Assembly (NCBI GenBank): GCA_902567785.1
Contig: CACFOR010000002.1
Location: 113,422-177,421, forward strand
DNA length: 64,000 nucleotides
Source of the DNA: an uncultured Pelagibacteraceae bacterium
GTDB taxonomy: Bacteria > Pseudomonadota > Alphaproteobacteria > Pelagibacterales > Pelagibacteraceae
Direction of reading: 5' to 3'
The stretch's first letter is position 1. Each line of letters begins with the position of its first letter. The notes below the pieces were generated by a model. The model did not search any database, had not been told where the DNA came from, and saw nothing but the letters and a program-made list of their open reading frames with translations. Positions 27,306-38,191 of this stretch are shown here, piece after piece. The position numbers were made by a program, and so were the translations under genes.

Positions 27306-28871
27306 TTAGAATACCAAGAGAACAAAAATTACAAGTATTAATACTCCGCCTACCATTTTATTACGTATTAATTCTAGTTTTAATTCCTCTTCTTTTAGAC
27401 TTCTATAAGCTAAAGTATTTGGATCAAACTTTCCTTCGGCTATTAAGGTCATAACATTATTTGCTTTGTCCATAATATTAGGTAAATCGGGTAATTTTTT
27501 TAATACTTCTGACGTTTCCTTTATAACTTCTGTCGCTTGTTTAATCGGATCCTTAACTTCCGTTAGCCAACCTTCAAGTATAGGTCTTGATACATTCCAT
27601 ATATTCGTATCAGGGTCTAATTTTCTTGCTACACCTTCAACAACAACCATGGTTTTTTGTAAAAGTAAAAGTTGTATCTGTGTATGCATATTGAATTTTT
27701 CTGTAATTTCAAAAAGTTGGCTTAATAATTTTCCTCCTGATATATTTTTAACTGACTGACCAAAAATAGGCTCACCTATTGATCGTAATGCTTGAGCAAA
27801 CTCATCTTTAGAGGCCTCTTTTGAAACTAATCCAGCAAGGAAATGTACTTCAGCAACTTTTTTGTAATCTCTTTTAATAAAACCATAGAGTATTTCAGCT
27901 AAATATTTTCTATTGTTTTTATCTAATCTACCCATAATTCCAAAATCAACAGGAACTATATTTCCATCTTTTGTAACAAATAAATTTCCCTGATGCATGT
28001 CTGCATGAAAAAAGCCATCTCTAACTGCATGTCTTAAAAAATGTTGAATTATATTTTTTGCTAATTTTTTAGTATCAATATTTTGAGATTTGAGATTTTG
28101 TATTTCTCTTATTGAAACTCCATCTATTCTATCCAAACAAAGAGTTTTTTTGCTAGTTTGGTTCCAATATATTTTTGGAACTTTGAATCCTATATCATTT
28201 TTTGTATTTTCATATAATTCATTTGCAGCAGCAGCTTCAAATCTAAGATCCATTTCAACATTAGTAATTTCTCTTAATAGCTGCACTACCTCAACCAGTT
28301 TTAATCTTTTAGTTTTTTTAACAAGACTTTCAATTATGTAAGCTAAAAGCATTAATGCATCCAATTCCTCATTAAATATTTTTTCTATATTTGGCCTTAA
28401 TATTTTTATTGCAACGTCTTTTTTTTCACCAGAAATATTAATATTTGCAAAATGTACTTGAGCAATAGAAGCTGCTGCTATCGGTTCAGAAATATTTGTA
28501 ATTTGTTTAAAATTTTCAGCTTCAAGTTCTTTTTTTAAAATATCTTTTGTAATATATAAATCAAAAGGAGGTAACTTATCTTGGAGTTTTTCTAGGTCCT
28601 TTGCAATATTGTTTCCTATTATATCAGGACGAGTTGCTAAAAATTGGCCGAGCTTTATGAAAGTGGTGCCCATTTCTTGAAGTGCTTTACATAGTTTTTC
28701 TCCAGGTGATGAATTATTGTTATTTTTTTTATCAATAAAATTTAAACCAATTATAGAAAATAAAATTTTTATTATAATTGGTGGATTATATATTTCATAA
28801 ATAGATCCTATCGCACCAGAAGTTGATAATTTTCTTCCAATCTTAAATAACATAAATAATTTTTTAATCAT
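27306..28871 (-). CDS. ubiB: Ubiquinone biosynthesis protein kinase-like UbiB
   Basis: A 521-residue member of the ABC1/ADCK atypical kinase family. The N-terminal KxGQ motif is present in FIKLGQFLATRPD, followed by AAASIAQVHFA, the catalytic-loop-like ADMHQGNLFV and the metal-binding PVDFGIMGRL. A hydrophobic segment at the extreme C-terminus (GGVLILVIFVLLVF) anchors it in the membrane. UbiB is needed for aerobic ubiquinone synthesis. It is two bases downstream of ubiE, forming a ubiE-ubiB-coaBC transcript. Confidence 0.95.
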   Translation of the reverse strand: MIKKLFMLFKIGRKLSTSGAIGSIYEIYNPPIIIKILFSIIGLNFIDKKNNNNSSPGEKLCKALQEMGTTFIKLGQFLATRPDIIGNNIAKDLEKLQDKLPPFDLYITKDILKKELEAENFKQITNISEPIAAASIAQVHFANINISGEKKDVAIKILRPNIEKIFNEELDALMLLAYIIESLVKKTKRLKLVEVVQLLREITNVEMDLRFEAAAANELYENTKNDIGFKVPKIYWNQTSKKTLCLDRIDGVSIREIQNLKSQNIDTKKLAKNIIQHFLRHAVRDGFFHADMHQGNLFVTKDGNIVPVDFGIMGRLDKNNRKYLAEILYGFIKRDYKKVAEVHFLAGLVSKEASKDEFAQALRSIGEPIFGQSVKNISGGKLLSQLFEITEKFNMHTQIQLLLLQKTMVVVEGVARKLDPDTNIWNVSRPILEGWLTEVKDPIKQATEVIKETSEVLKKLPDLPNIMDKANNVMTLIAEGKFDPNTLAYRSLKEEELKLELIRNKMVGGVLILVIFVLLVF

Positions 28872-28873
28872 AT

Positions 28874-29596
28874 TTATATTTTCCAGGCTGAGTGAATTGC
28901 GACGATTCCAGCATTTAAATTTCTACAAGATACATTTTTAAAATTACTTTTTTCTAATAATTTTATTAATTCTTCTTGAGAATAAAATTCCTTTATACTA
29001 TTTATTAAATATTCGTAAGGTTCTGACTTGCCTACAATAATTTTTCCAATTTTAGGTATTGATTTTGAATAAATTTGATAAAAATTATTTAATACTCCAT
29101 TTTTTACTTTTGAAAATTCTAAGCATAACAATCTTCCTCCCGGCTTTAATACTCGAAAAGCTTCATCAAGAGCTTTATTAATGTTTGAGATATTTCTTAA
29201 ACCAAAACTTATTGTGTAGTAATCAAATTTATTATCATTAAATGGCAATTTTTCTGCATTATTACAATACCATTCAATATTATTTTTATTGGTAATTTTT
29301 TTTTTACTAATTTTAATCATATCTTTATTCTCATCTACGCAGCAAACGCTTCCACTTAAATTAGTTTTCTTTAAAAATAATCTTGCTATATCTCCAGTAC
29401 CCGAAGCAACATCGACTAATTTAGTATTTTTTTGAGGGTTTAAATAATTAATGAACATTCTTTTCCAAATTCTATGGATACCTAGGGACATCAAATCGTT
29501 CATTAAGTCGTATCTATCAAAAACGTCCTGAAAAACTTTAGTTACGACTTTGTTTTTCTCATCACCAAAAGTTTGCATTTGATTTAAATAGATCAT
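28874..29596 (-). CDS. ubiE: Ubiquinone/menaquinone C-methyltransferase UbiE
   Basis: A 240-residue SAM-dependent methyltransferase. KVFQDVFDRYDLMNDLMSLGIHRIWK is the UbiE N-terminal signature, with the SAM loop VDVASGTGDIA and YTISFGLRNISNINKAL. It performs the C-methylation of the quinone ring. The ATG at 29596 was used; a second ATG 18 bases later is possible. It is divergent from rpsT across 69 bases and heads the ubiE-ubiB-coaBC-moeB-SH3 run. ubiG or other ubi genes are not in the window. Confidence 0.95.
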   Translation of the reverse strand: MIYLNQMQTFGDEKNKVVTKVFQDVFDRYDLMNDLMSLGIHRIWKRMFINYLNPQKNTKLVDVASGTGDIARLFLKKTNLSGSVCCVDENKDMIKISKKKITNKNNIEWYCNNAEKLPFNDNKFDYYTISFGLRNISNINKALDEAFRVLKPGGRLLCLEFSKVKNGVLNNFYQIYSKSIPKIGKIIVGKSEPYEYLINSIKEFYSQEELIKLLEKSNFKNVSCRNLNAGIVAIHSAWKI

Positions 29597-29625
29597 ATGT
29601 CAACTTTTTTCACAATATATTGCTG

Positions 29626-29654
29626 TTGACCGATATAAGGCAAAAAGATATATA
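29626..29654 (+). promoter_or_regulatory. Predicted sigma-70 promoter of rpsT
   Basis: TTGACC (29626-29631) and TATATA (29649-29654) are separated by 17 bases. The start of transcription would be near 29661, leaving only a few bases before the rpsT ATG at 29666. The short leader fits other genes here (see regA) but is unusual for a ribosomal protein gene. Confidence 0.45.
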
Positions 29655-29665
29655 TTCAGCACTTT

Positions 29666-29932
29666 ATGCCAAATATTAAATCAGCCATAAGACGAACAAG
29701 AAGATCTAAACAACAAGCTTTAGTAAATAAAATAAGAAAAAGTAAATATAAATCTGCTATTAAACAAATGTCGGTATATATTAATTCGGGAAAAATGAAA
29801 GAAGCCAAAAGTTTCCTTCCAAAATTCCACTCACAATTGATGAAAGTTGCAAAAACGGGTTCAATTAGTAAAAAAACAGCGTCAAGAAAAATTTCTAGAA
29901 TTACGTTAAAAATTAACAGCTCAAAAAAATAA
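29666..29932 (+). CDS. rpsT: 30S ribosomal protein S20
   Basis: An 88-residue, very Lys/Ser-rich helical protein with the conserved MPNIKSAIRRTRRS start and KTGSISKKTASRKISRI C-terminal half. S20 binds 16S rRNA helices early in 30S assembly. Its place directly before dnaA is the common alphaproteobacterial arrangement. A 292-base noncoding region follows. No ribosome site is visible before the ATG. Confidence 0.95.
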   Translation: MPNIKSAIRRTRRSKQQALVNKIRKSKYKSAIKQMSVYINSGKMKEAKSFLPKFHSQLMKVAKTGSISKKTASRKISRITLKINSSKK

Positions 29933-30224
29933 ATTAGTCAATTTAAGGTTGATAGTTTTTTAAATCGATTTACTTAATAACTAAATTAACTAAATAAAGA
30001 AATTTTGAATAAAAAAAATCTAGATTTAGTTAATGTAGCTAAAGTTGCATTTTAAAATAAAAATTTTTAGTATTAAATTTAATTTAAAAAAATTTTAGGT
30101 TGCATAAATAAATTTTTTTTTAATACAACTATCTAAAGAAATAATTTTTTCCGATTCAACCTGTAGAGTATTGCAATAAAGCAAAAAAAAAATTAGAAAT
30201 ATTTATTCTAAATAAAAATTCTAT
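29933..30224. promoter_or_regulatory. AT-rich noncoding region upstream of dnaA
   Basis: This is the longest gene-free stretch in the window (292 bases). It contains a 9-bp tandem repeat TAACTAAAT twice (29978-29995). An 11-bp inverted repeat pairs 29985-29995 with 30024-30034 (ATTAACTAAAT / ATTTAGTTAAT) across a 28-base loop. GTTGCAT occurs at 30044 and 30099. I find no DnaA box of the TTATCCACA type, so origin function is unsupported. It most likely carries the dnaA promoter and its control. Confidence 0.5.
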
Positions 30225-31616
30225 ATGACTGATATACTATCAAAACAAAATACTAAGGTTAGTATTGCCGTACCCAAAGAAGAAAATCTTCTTAAATGGG
30301 ATCACATTCTTGAAAAATTCAAAACGATTTTTGGGAACGATATTTATCAAAGTTGGATGAAAAATCTAAACTTAAAAAAAGAATACAATGATTATGTTAT
30401 ATTATCTGTGCCAACCAGGTTTGTAAGAGATTGGATAGTTTCTAGATATGCTGATAAAATTTTGGACGTAATTAAATCATTTAAAAAAAGCATTCAAAGA
30501 CTTGAATTTTTGATCGAAGAATCTCAAGAAAAAAATGAACAACTTTTAATAAGAAAAAACAAAGTAACCTCGATTGAAAGTTCTTTGTTAAATTATAATC
30601 GATTTAGCAATAATAATAGATTTGACAACTTTGTAGTTGGCGAAAGTAATGAACTTGCATACACAGCAGCTAGAAAAATTTGTATACAATCGGCCCACTA
30701 TAATCCTTTATTTATTTATAGTTCAGTAGGTATGGGGAAGACTCATTTGTTAAATGCTATAGGATTAGAAGTCGGAAATTCAAAAAAAGTAATATTCATT
30801 TCAGCTGAAAGATTCATGTATCATTTTGTTAGATCTATTAAAAACAATGAAATGGTTAAATTTAAAGATTTATTTAGAGGTGCAAATATTTTTATTATTG
30901 ATGATATTCAGTTTTTAAATGGAAAAGAAGCTATGCAAGAAGAATTTTTTCACACTTTTAATGCTTTAATGGAAAAAAATTCACAAATAGTAATATCTTC
31001 AGATAGAGCTCCTTCAAATTTGGATAGAATACAAGAAAGAATAAGATCTAGAATGTCAGGTGGCTTGGTTATTGATATTCAGTCTCCGGATTTAGACTTA
31101 AGAATAAGAATTTTGAAAAGTAAATTTCAAGAAATTAAAAAGAATTTTAATGAAAGTTATGATCTTAGTAATGAAGTTTTTGAGTTTTTGGCCAACGAAG
31201 TTACGTCTAGTATTAGAGAGATGGTAGGTGCATTAAATAGAATTCTTGCTTTTAGCAAAATTAATGGAAAATCACCTAATATTTATGAATGCAAAAAGAT
31301 TTTAAAAGATTTTGTAAATTCAAATAATAAATCAATCAATGTTGAGTTAATACAAAATTTAGTGGCTTCACATTTTAGTTTAAACATACAAGAACTTCTT
31401 TCTGCACGAAGATCAAGATCATTAGCTAGACCAAGACAAATTGCTATGTATTTAGCAAAACAATATACAACAAATTCTTTGCCAGATATTGGAAGAAAAT
31501 TTTCTAATAGAGATCATACAACAGTAATTCATGCCGTTAAGAAGATAGATGAATTAATTAAAAAGGATAATGAGATTCGACAAAGTATCATCGAAATAAA
31601 AAAAAAATTGCTATAA
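30225..31616 (+). CDS. dnaA: Chromosomal replication initiator DnaA
   Basis: A 463-residue DnaA with all four domains. Domain I is at the N-terminus (about 24-90) and domain II is a short linker. The AAA+ domain III has Walker A SSVGMGKTHLLNAIG and Walker B IFIIDDIQFLNGKE, and domain IV has the DnaA-box-binding signature with RDHTTVIHA. It unwinds oriC and is also a transcription factor. It is followed 9 bases later by dnaN. It could autoregulate through the upstream region, but no clear DnaA box is seen there. Confidence 0.97.
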   Translation: MTDILSKQNTKVSIAVPKEENLLKWDHILEKFKTIFGNDIYQSWMKNLNLKKEYNDYVILSVPTRFVRDWIVSRYADKILDVIKSFKKSIQRLEFLIEESQEKNEQLLIRKNKVTSIESSLLNYNRFSNNNRFDNFVVGESNELAYTAARKICIQSAHYNPLFIYSSVGMGKTHLLNAIGLEVGNSKKVIFISAERFMYHFVRSIKNNEMVKFKDLFRGANIFIIDDIQFLNGKEAMQEEFFHTFNALMEKNSQIVISSDRAPSNLDRIQERIRSRMSGGLVIDIQSPDLDLRIRILKSKFQEIKKNFNESYDLSNEVFEFLANEVTSSIREMVGALNRILAFSKINGKSPNIYECKKILKDFVNSNNKSINVELIQNLVASHFSLNIQELLSARRSRSLARPRQIAMYLAKQYTTNSLPDIGRKFSNRDHTTVIHAVKKIDELIKKDNEIRQSIIEIKKKLL

Positions 31617-31625
31617 AATTTTAGT

Positions 31626-32741
31626 ATGGAATTTACAATTGAAAGAGATGCTTTCCTAAAATCCCTGGGTCATGCCAATGGAATAATTGAAAAAAAAACG
31701 ACGTTGCCCATTCTTTCAAATGTACTAATCGAGGCAAAAGAATCAAAAATTAAAATTACTGCTACCGATTTAGATATAATTTATTTTGAAAATATTAAAC
31801 CTCTAGAAATAAAAAAAGAAGGTTCGACAACAACATCATCTAGTATTCTTTACGACATACTTAGAAAATTACAAACTAACGCAAAGGTTGAGCTTACTTT
31901 AATCAGTGAAAATAAACTAAAAATAGTTTCTGGAAATTCAAAATTTAATCTTTTGTGTATGCCTTCAGCAAATTTTCCACTTACTGAAGAAACTATTAAT
32001 CAAAAAGATTTTGAGATATCTTCTCAAAAATTACTTAAATTATTAAATAAAACAAAAATTTCTATTTCTAATGATGAAACAAGGCATTATCTTAATGGTA
32101 TATATTTTCACAAAACAAAACTAGAAAATAAAACATTTTTATGTGGTGTAGCTACTGACAGCCACAGACTTTCTTACAGCAGTATAGAAATAACTTCAGA
32201 TATAAATATTGAATCAATTATTTTGCCTAAAAAAACAATTTTTCAATTAATTTCTTTGTTGGAACAAAATGAAAATGTAATTAAAATATCAAATAATAAA
32301 TCAAAAATTAAATTTGAAATGGATACTGGTGTCTTAGTATCAAAAGTTATAGATGGACGATTTCCTGATTATAATAAAGTTATTCCAAAAGATAATGATA
32401 AAGTACTTGAAATCAAGTTGAATGATTTTAAAAACTCTATCGAAAGAGTTAGTACGGTTTCTTCAGATAGAAAAGAAGGCGTAAAAATGCTTATATCTAA
32501 AGATTCTGTGCAGTTTTCAGTTAACAATCCAAATAGTGGAGATGGAGTTGAAAACATCAATGCAAAATTTAATTCTAGTGACTTAAATATAAGTTTTAAC
32601 AGCAGGTACCTTACTGATATTGCTTCACAGATTGAAAATGAATCAATTGTTATAAATTTAAAAGATCCTGGTTCACCTGTACTGATTAAAGATTTATTAG
32701 ATAAAAATAGTTTTCACGTCGTTATGCCAATGAAAATTTGA
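31626..32741 (+). CDS. dnaN: DNA polymerase III beta subunit (sliding clamp)
   Basis: A 371-residue clamp protein with three similar domains. It begins MEFTIERDAFLKSLGHANGIIEKKTTLPILSNV, includes CGVATDSHRL in the middle domain and ends with the conserved VMPMKI. As a ring dimer it tethers polymerases to DNA. It follows dnaA by 9 bases and is probably co-transcribed. In many bacteria recF comes next; here gyrB follows after 147 noncoding bases. Confidence 0.96.
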   Translation: MEFTIERDAFLKSLGHANGIIEKKTTLPILSNVLIEAKESKIKITATDLDIIYFENIKPLEIKKEGSTTTSSSILYDILRKLQTNAKVELTLISENKLKIVSGNSKFNLLCMPSANFPLTEETINQKDFEISSQKLLKLLNKTKISISNDETRHYLNGIYFHKTKLENKTFLCGVATDSHRLSYSSIEITSDINIESIILPKKTIFQLISLLEQNENVIKISNNKSKIKFEMDTGVLVSKVIDGRFPDYNKVIPKDNDKVLEIKLNDFKNSIERVSTVSSDRKEGVKMLISKDSVQFSVNNPNSGDGVENINAKFNSSDLNISFNSRYLTDIASQIENESIVINLKDPGSPVLIKDLLDKNSFHVVMPMKI

Positions 32742-34967
<2,226 letters not shown>

Positions 34968-34974
34968 TTTCCGA

Positions 34975-36261
34975 ATGAAATTTTCGGAGTTTTTTACATC
35001 AAGAGATAATATTCAGCTAGATAAAAAAACTTTAGTTATTTTAAGATGGATAGCTTTAGTGGGACAGTACTTAACGATATGTATTGTTTTTTTTGCTTTT
35101 AAATTTGAGCTTCCTTTTTTTTACTGCTCTCTAGTCATATTATTTGGTGTTCTAACTAATTTTTATTTACAATTTCAATTTAAAAAAAATCAATTAAATA
35201 ATTTTGCTTCAACTTTTTTTCTATTTTATGATCTTATTCAGTTATCTTTATTATTGTATTTAACAGGAGGCATAACAAATCCTTTTACAATTTTATTAAT
35301 TGTTCCAGCCATAGTATCGTCCACATTTTTAACTTTAAGAAGTACAATAAATTTGTCCATTATGACTGTAATAATTTTGATATTTTTAACAATTTACAAT
35401 TTACCTCTGCCTCATTATGGAGAATTACATTTTCATGTACCAGATACATATATGTATGCTTTGCCAATCGCCATAATAATAACATTAATTTTTTTAACAT
35501 ATTTTGGAGTTAGATTTGGAATAGAATCTAGAAAAAGAAATGAAGCTTTAAATAAATTGGAATTAATTTTAGCTAAAGAACACGAATTAGAATCTATTGG
35601 ATTACAAGCAGCTGCGGCAGCCCATTCATTAGGAACTCCATTATCTACTATTACTGTTATAGCTAGAGAATTAGAAAAGGAAATTGGAAAAAATTCAAAA
35701 TACTCCAAAGATATTGATTTACTATTATCACAAACCAAAAGATGTTCTGATATTTTAAAAAAACTTTCCAAAGATCAACTTGAAGATGATGGATTTTTAA
35801 CTAACGTCAATATAGAAGAATTATTAAGTGAAATTGTAAGATCGTTTACTGAAATATCAGATAAGAAATTATCTTTATTATCTGAAAAAAATGAAATTAA
35901 TCCTCAAATTCATAGAACATTAGAAATAACATATGGTTTAAGAAATTTTATAGGAAATGCAGTTAAATATAGTAATTCGTTGGTAGATATTAGTTTAGAA
36001 AGTAATAATAAAATTACCGAAGTAAAAGTGTGTGATGATGGTCCGGGTTTTTCTGAGGATATTTTAAATGTATTAGGAGAACCTTATATACGTTCAAAAA
36101 ATAAAATAATCAGTTCAAAATCTGGTTTGGGTTTAGGAACTTTTATAGGAAAGACTTTGTTAGAAAGAATGAGAGCAAATGTTAAATTTGACAAATGTCC
36201 CAAAACAAAAGGAGCTATGGTAAGTATTAAATGGCAGACAAAAGATTTATTGGCTACCTAG
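34975..36261 (+). CDS. regB: Redox-sensing histidine kinase RegB/ActS/PrrB
   Basis: A 428-residue membrane kinase with about six transmembrane segments in residues 20-180. The quinone-site motif GGITNPF lies at 98-104, the phospho-acceptor His217 in AAAAAHSLGTPLST, and a Cys at 257 (TKRCSDIL) stands where RegB has its redox-active cysteine. The GHKL ATPase domain has FIGNAVKYS, DDGPGF and SGLGLGTFIGK. RegB senses quinone redox state and phosphorylates RegA. Its partner lies 3.3 kb away past an opposite-strand operon. The stop overlaps that of speB by 8 bases. Confidence 0.9.
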   Translation: MKFSEFFTSRDNIQLDKKTLVILRWIALVGQYLTICIVFFAFKFELPFFYCSLVILFGVLTNFYLQFQFKKNQLNNFASTFFLFYDLIQLSLLLYLTGGITNPFTILLIVPAIVSSTFLTLRSTINLSIMTVIILIFLTIYNLPLPHYGELHFHVPDTYMYALPIAIIITLIFLTYFGVRFGIESRKRNEALNKLELILAKEHELESIGLQAAAAAHSLGTPLSTITVIARELEKEIGKNSKYSKDIDLLLSQTKRCSDILKKLSKDQLEDDGFLTNVNIEELLSEIVRSFTEISDKKLSLLSEKNEINPQIHRTLEITYGLRNFIGNAVKYSNSLVDISLESNNKITEVKVCDDGPGFSEDILNVLGEPYIRSKNKIISSKSGLGLGTFIGKTLLERMRANVKFDKCPKTKGAMVSIKWQTKDLLAT

Positions 36262-37141
36262 TTTTTTTAAATTCAAAAGTATAGGAAATTATTTTGTACA
36301 CAAGTTTTGCCGCTAAAAAGTTGTAGGTATCAAATCCTTTTATAGGTGAAAGTTCGTTTACATCCGCTCCTACAATATCCGATGACTTTGCTGCAATTTT
36401 TATAATATTAATTGTTTCATCCCAAAATAAACCGCCAGGTTCTGGTGTTCCAGTTGCTGGCATTAAACTTGAATCTAAACCATCAACATCAAAAGTTATA
36501 TATACTTTTTTGTTTTTTATAATTTTTTTAAATTTATTTAAATTCCATTTCAACTTATCCTTTGCCCAGAAAATTTTAATTCTTTTTTTATTTTTTTTTA
36601 AAAAAGGCATTTCATCTGATGATATATTTCTTATGCCAAATGAAATTACATTTACGTTAGGATTATCCAAACATCTTCTAATAGCAGATGCATGAGAGTA
36701 TTTATTGTTATTATAGCTATTTCTTAAGTCAGCATGTGCATCAAAATGTAATAAATAAATTTTTTTAAATTTTTTTACGAATGGTTTAATTGCACCAGCG
36801 GTTAAAGAATGTTCGCCACCTAAAGTAAATGGAAATTTTTTTTTATCTAACAATAGCCTATTTATATTTTCTATTTGTTTAAGTGCATCTATAATATTTT
36901 TTTTTATTGGAAAAGGCTTTAAAGTTTTTATACCAATATTTTTATATGGTTCTTTGTTTAAATCTTCATCAAAAAGTTCTACTTGATGAGACGCTTTGAT
37001 TATTTCTTTAGGACCTTTATTAGTTCCACCACCATAACTAACTGTTTTTTCAAGTCCAAAAGGTACTATAACAACCTTTTCTTTAATGTTGTTTATTTTA
37101 TCTGCTCCAAGAAATCCTTTTTTATTTGAAAGATATTTCAA
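36254..37141 (-). CDS. speB: Agmatinase / arginase-family ureohydrolase
   Basis: A 295-residue ureohydrolase with the dimanganese ligands in GGEHSLT, HFDAHADLR and TFDVDGLD. The agmatinase assignment (agmatine to putrescine plus urea) is inferred from the polyamine context; arginase or guanidinobutyrase cannot be excluded. The only start is a TTG at 37141, three bases after the stop of the deoxyhypusine-synthase-like gene, so translation is probably coupled. It is the last gene of the operon running leftward from 39370. Confidence 0.87.
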   Translation of the reverse strand: MKYLSNKKGFLGADKINNIKEKVVIVPFGLEKTVSYGGGTNKGPKEIIKASHQVELFDEDLNKEPYKNIGIKTLKPFPIKKNIIDALKQIENINRLLLDKKKFPFTLGGEHSLTAGAIKPFVKKFKKIYLLHFDAHADLRNSYNNNKYSHASAIRRCLDNPNVNVISFGIRNISSDEMPFLKKNKKRIKIFWAKDKLKWNLNKFKKIIKNKKVYITFDVDGLDSSLMPATGTPEPGGLFWDETINIIKIAAKSSDIVGADVNELSPIKGFDTYNFLAAKLVYKIISYTFEFKKTR

Positions 37142-37144
37142 TTT

Positions 37145-38191
37145 TTAACCAAATATTTTCGAAAAACTTTTACGTTGTCTTTCTTTCCATATATTACGAT
37201 GATAGGCATCACTGGCTATAAGAGGAAGAACACTAGTTGCTTCAGCAAAAACCATTTGTTCTTTTGAAACATCAACTTTCCCCCAAGAACTTGCCTCCTT
37301 GAGGGTAGAACTACTACATGCACCATCTCTGGTGTCGGCCACAGTAATTTGTATTGCATATTTATGCATATCAACATTTTTACCCAAAAGCTCAGCACAA
37401 ACCACTGTATCTTGTACAAAGTTTTTGGGGACTCCTCCCCCAATCATAAAAAGCCCCGAAGATCCAGATTTTATCTTAATTTCTGTTAGTTCTCTAAATT
37501 CTCTAATTGAATCGATAGTAATACATTTTTTTGAATTTTTTTCCTGGTGCATTACTAAACCAAATCCAGCACTAGAATCTGTAAAAGCCGGGCAAAATAT
37601 TGGTATATTGTTATCATAAGCAGTTTCAATTAAAGAACCCTTTTTTTTCGCCTTAGTTTTTAAATATTTTCCAATTTCTTTTATAAACTCTCTTGAAGTA
37701 TAAGGTTTTGGCTCCAAGCTATCTGCTATATCACATATGATTTTATCACACGTTTGAAGTTCTTCCTCATCTATATATGTATCATATATTCGATCAATAT
37801 AGTTTTCTCTTAACTGGGTATCATCCTGAAATTGAGATCCCTGATAATGTCTAAACCCTAATGCTTCAAAAAAATCCATATCAATAATAGATGCTCCGGT
37901 TGCAACAATAACATCAACCATATTATATTTAATCATATCAGAATATATTTTCATACAGCCAGCGGCAGATGTAGAACCTGCGAGTGTTAAAAAAATTGTA
38001 CAATTTTTATCAGCCAACATTTCATTAAATATGCTAGATGCTTTAGCAGTATCTCTAGAAGTAAAAGACATCTTACTCATAGACTCTATAATTTTTCTTG
38101 AATCAAAAGATGTAATATCTATATGTTCAACAGGTTTTTCCAGAAAGGTCTTCTTATTATGACCTAACTTCGGGTTTTTTGGATTATTCAT
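37145..38191 (-). CDS. Deoxyhypusine-synthase-like protein (possible polyamine aminobutyltransferase)
   Basis: A 348-residue protein of the deoxyhypusine synthase fold. TLAGSTSAAG, VIVATGASIIDMDF, the NAD-site GGGVPKNF and the catalytic-type lysine in SSWGKVD (matching the SWGK of eukaryotic DHS) are present. Bacteria lack the DHS substrate eIF5A, so the bacterial members probably move the aminobutyl group of spermidine to another amine, for example making homospermidine from putrescine. Operon partners for ornithine decarboxylase and agmatinase support this. The product is not proven. It starts on the base next to the decarboxylase stop. Confidence 0.85.
   Translation of the reverse strand: MNNPKNPKLGHNKKTFLEKPVEHIDITSFDSRKIIESMSKMSFTSRDTAKASSIFNEMLADKNCTIFLTLAGSTSAAGCMKIYSDMIKYNMVDVIVATGASIIDMDFFEALGFRHYQGSQFQDDTQLRENYIDRIYDTYIDEEELQTCDKIICDIADSLEPKPYTSREFIKEIGKYLKTKAKKKGSLIETAYDNNIPIFCPAFTDSSAGFGLVMHQEKNSKKCITIDSIREFRELTEIKIKSGSSGLFMIGGGVPKNFVQDTVVCAELLGKNVDMHKYAIQITVADTRDGACSSSTLKEASSWGKVDVSKEQMVFAEATSVLPLIASDAYHRNIWKERQRKSFSKIFG

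Noticed and set aside
29933..30224. Replication origin at dnaA
   Set aside because: AT-rich and repeat-containing, but no DnaA box matching TTATCCACA; origins of alphaproteobacteria are often elsewhere. Needs genome-wide skew.
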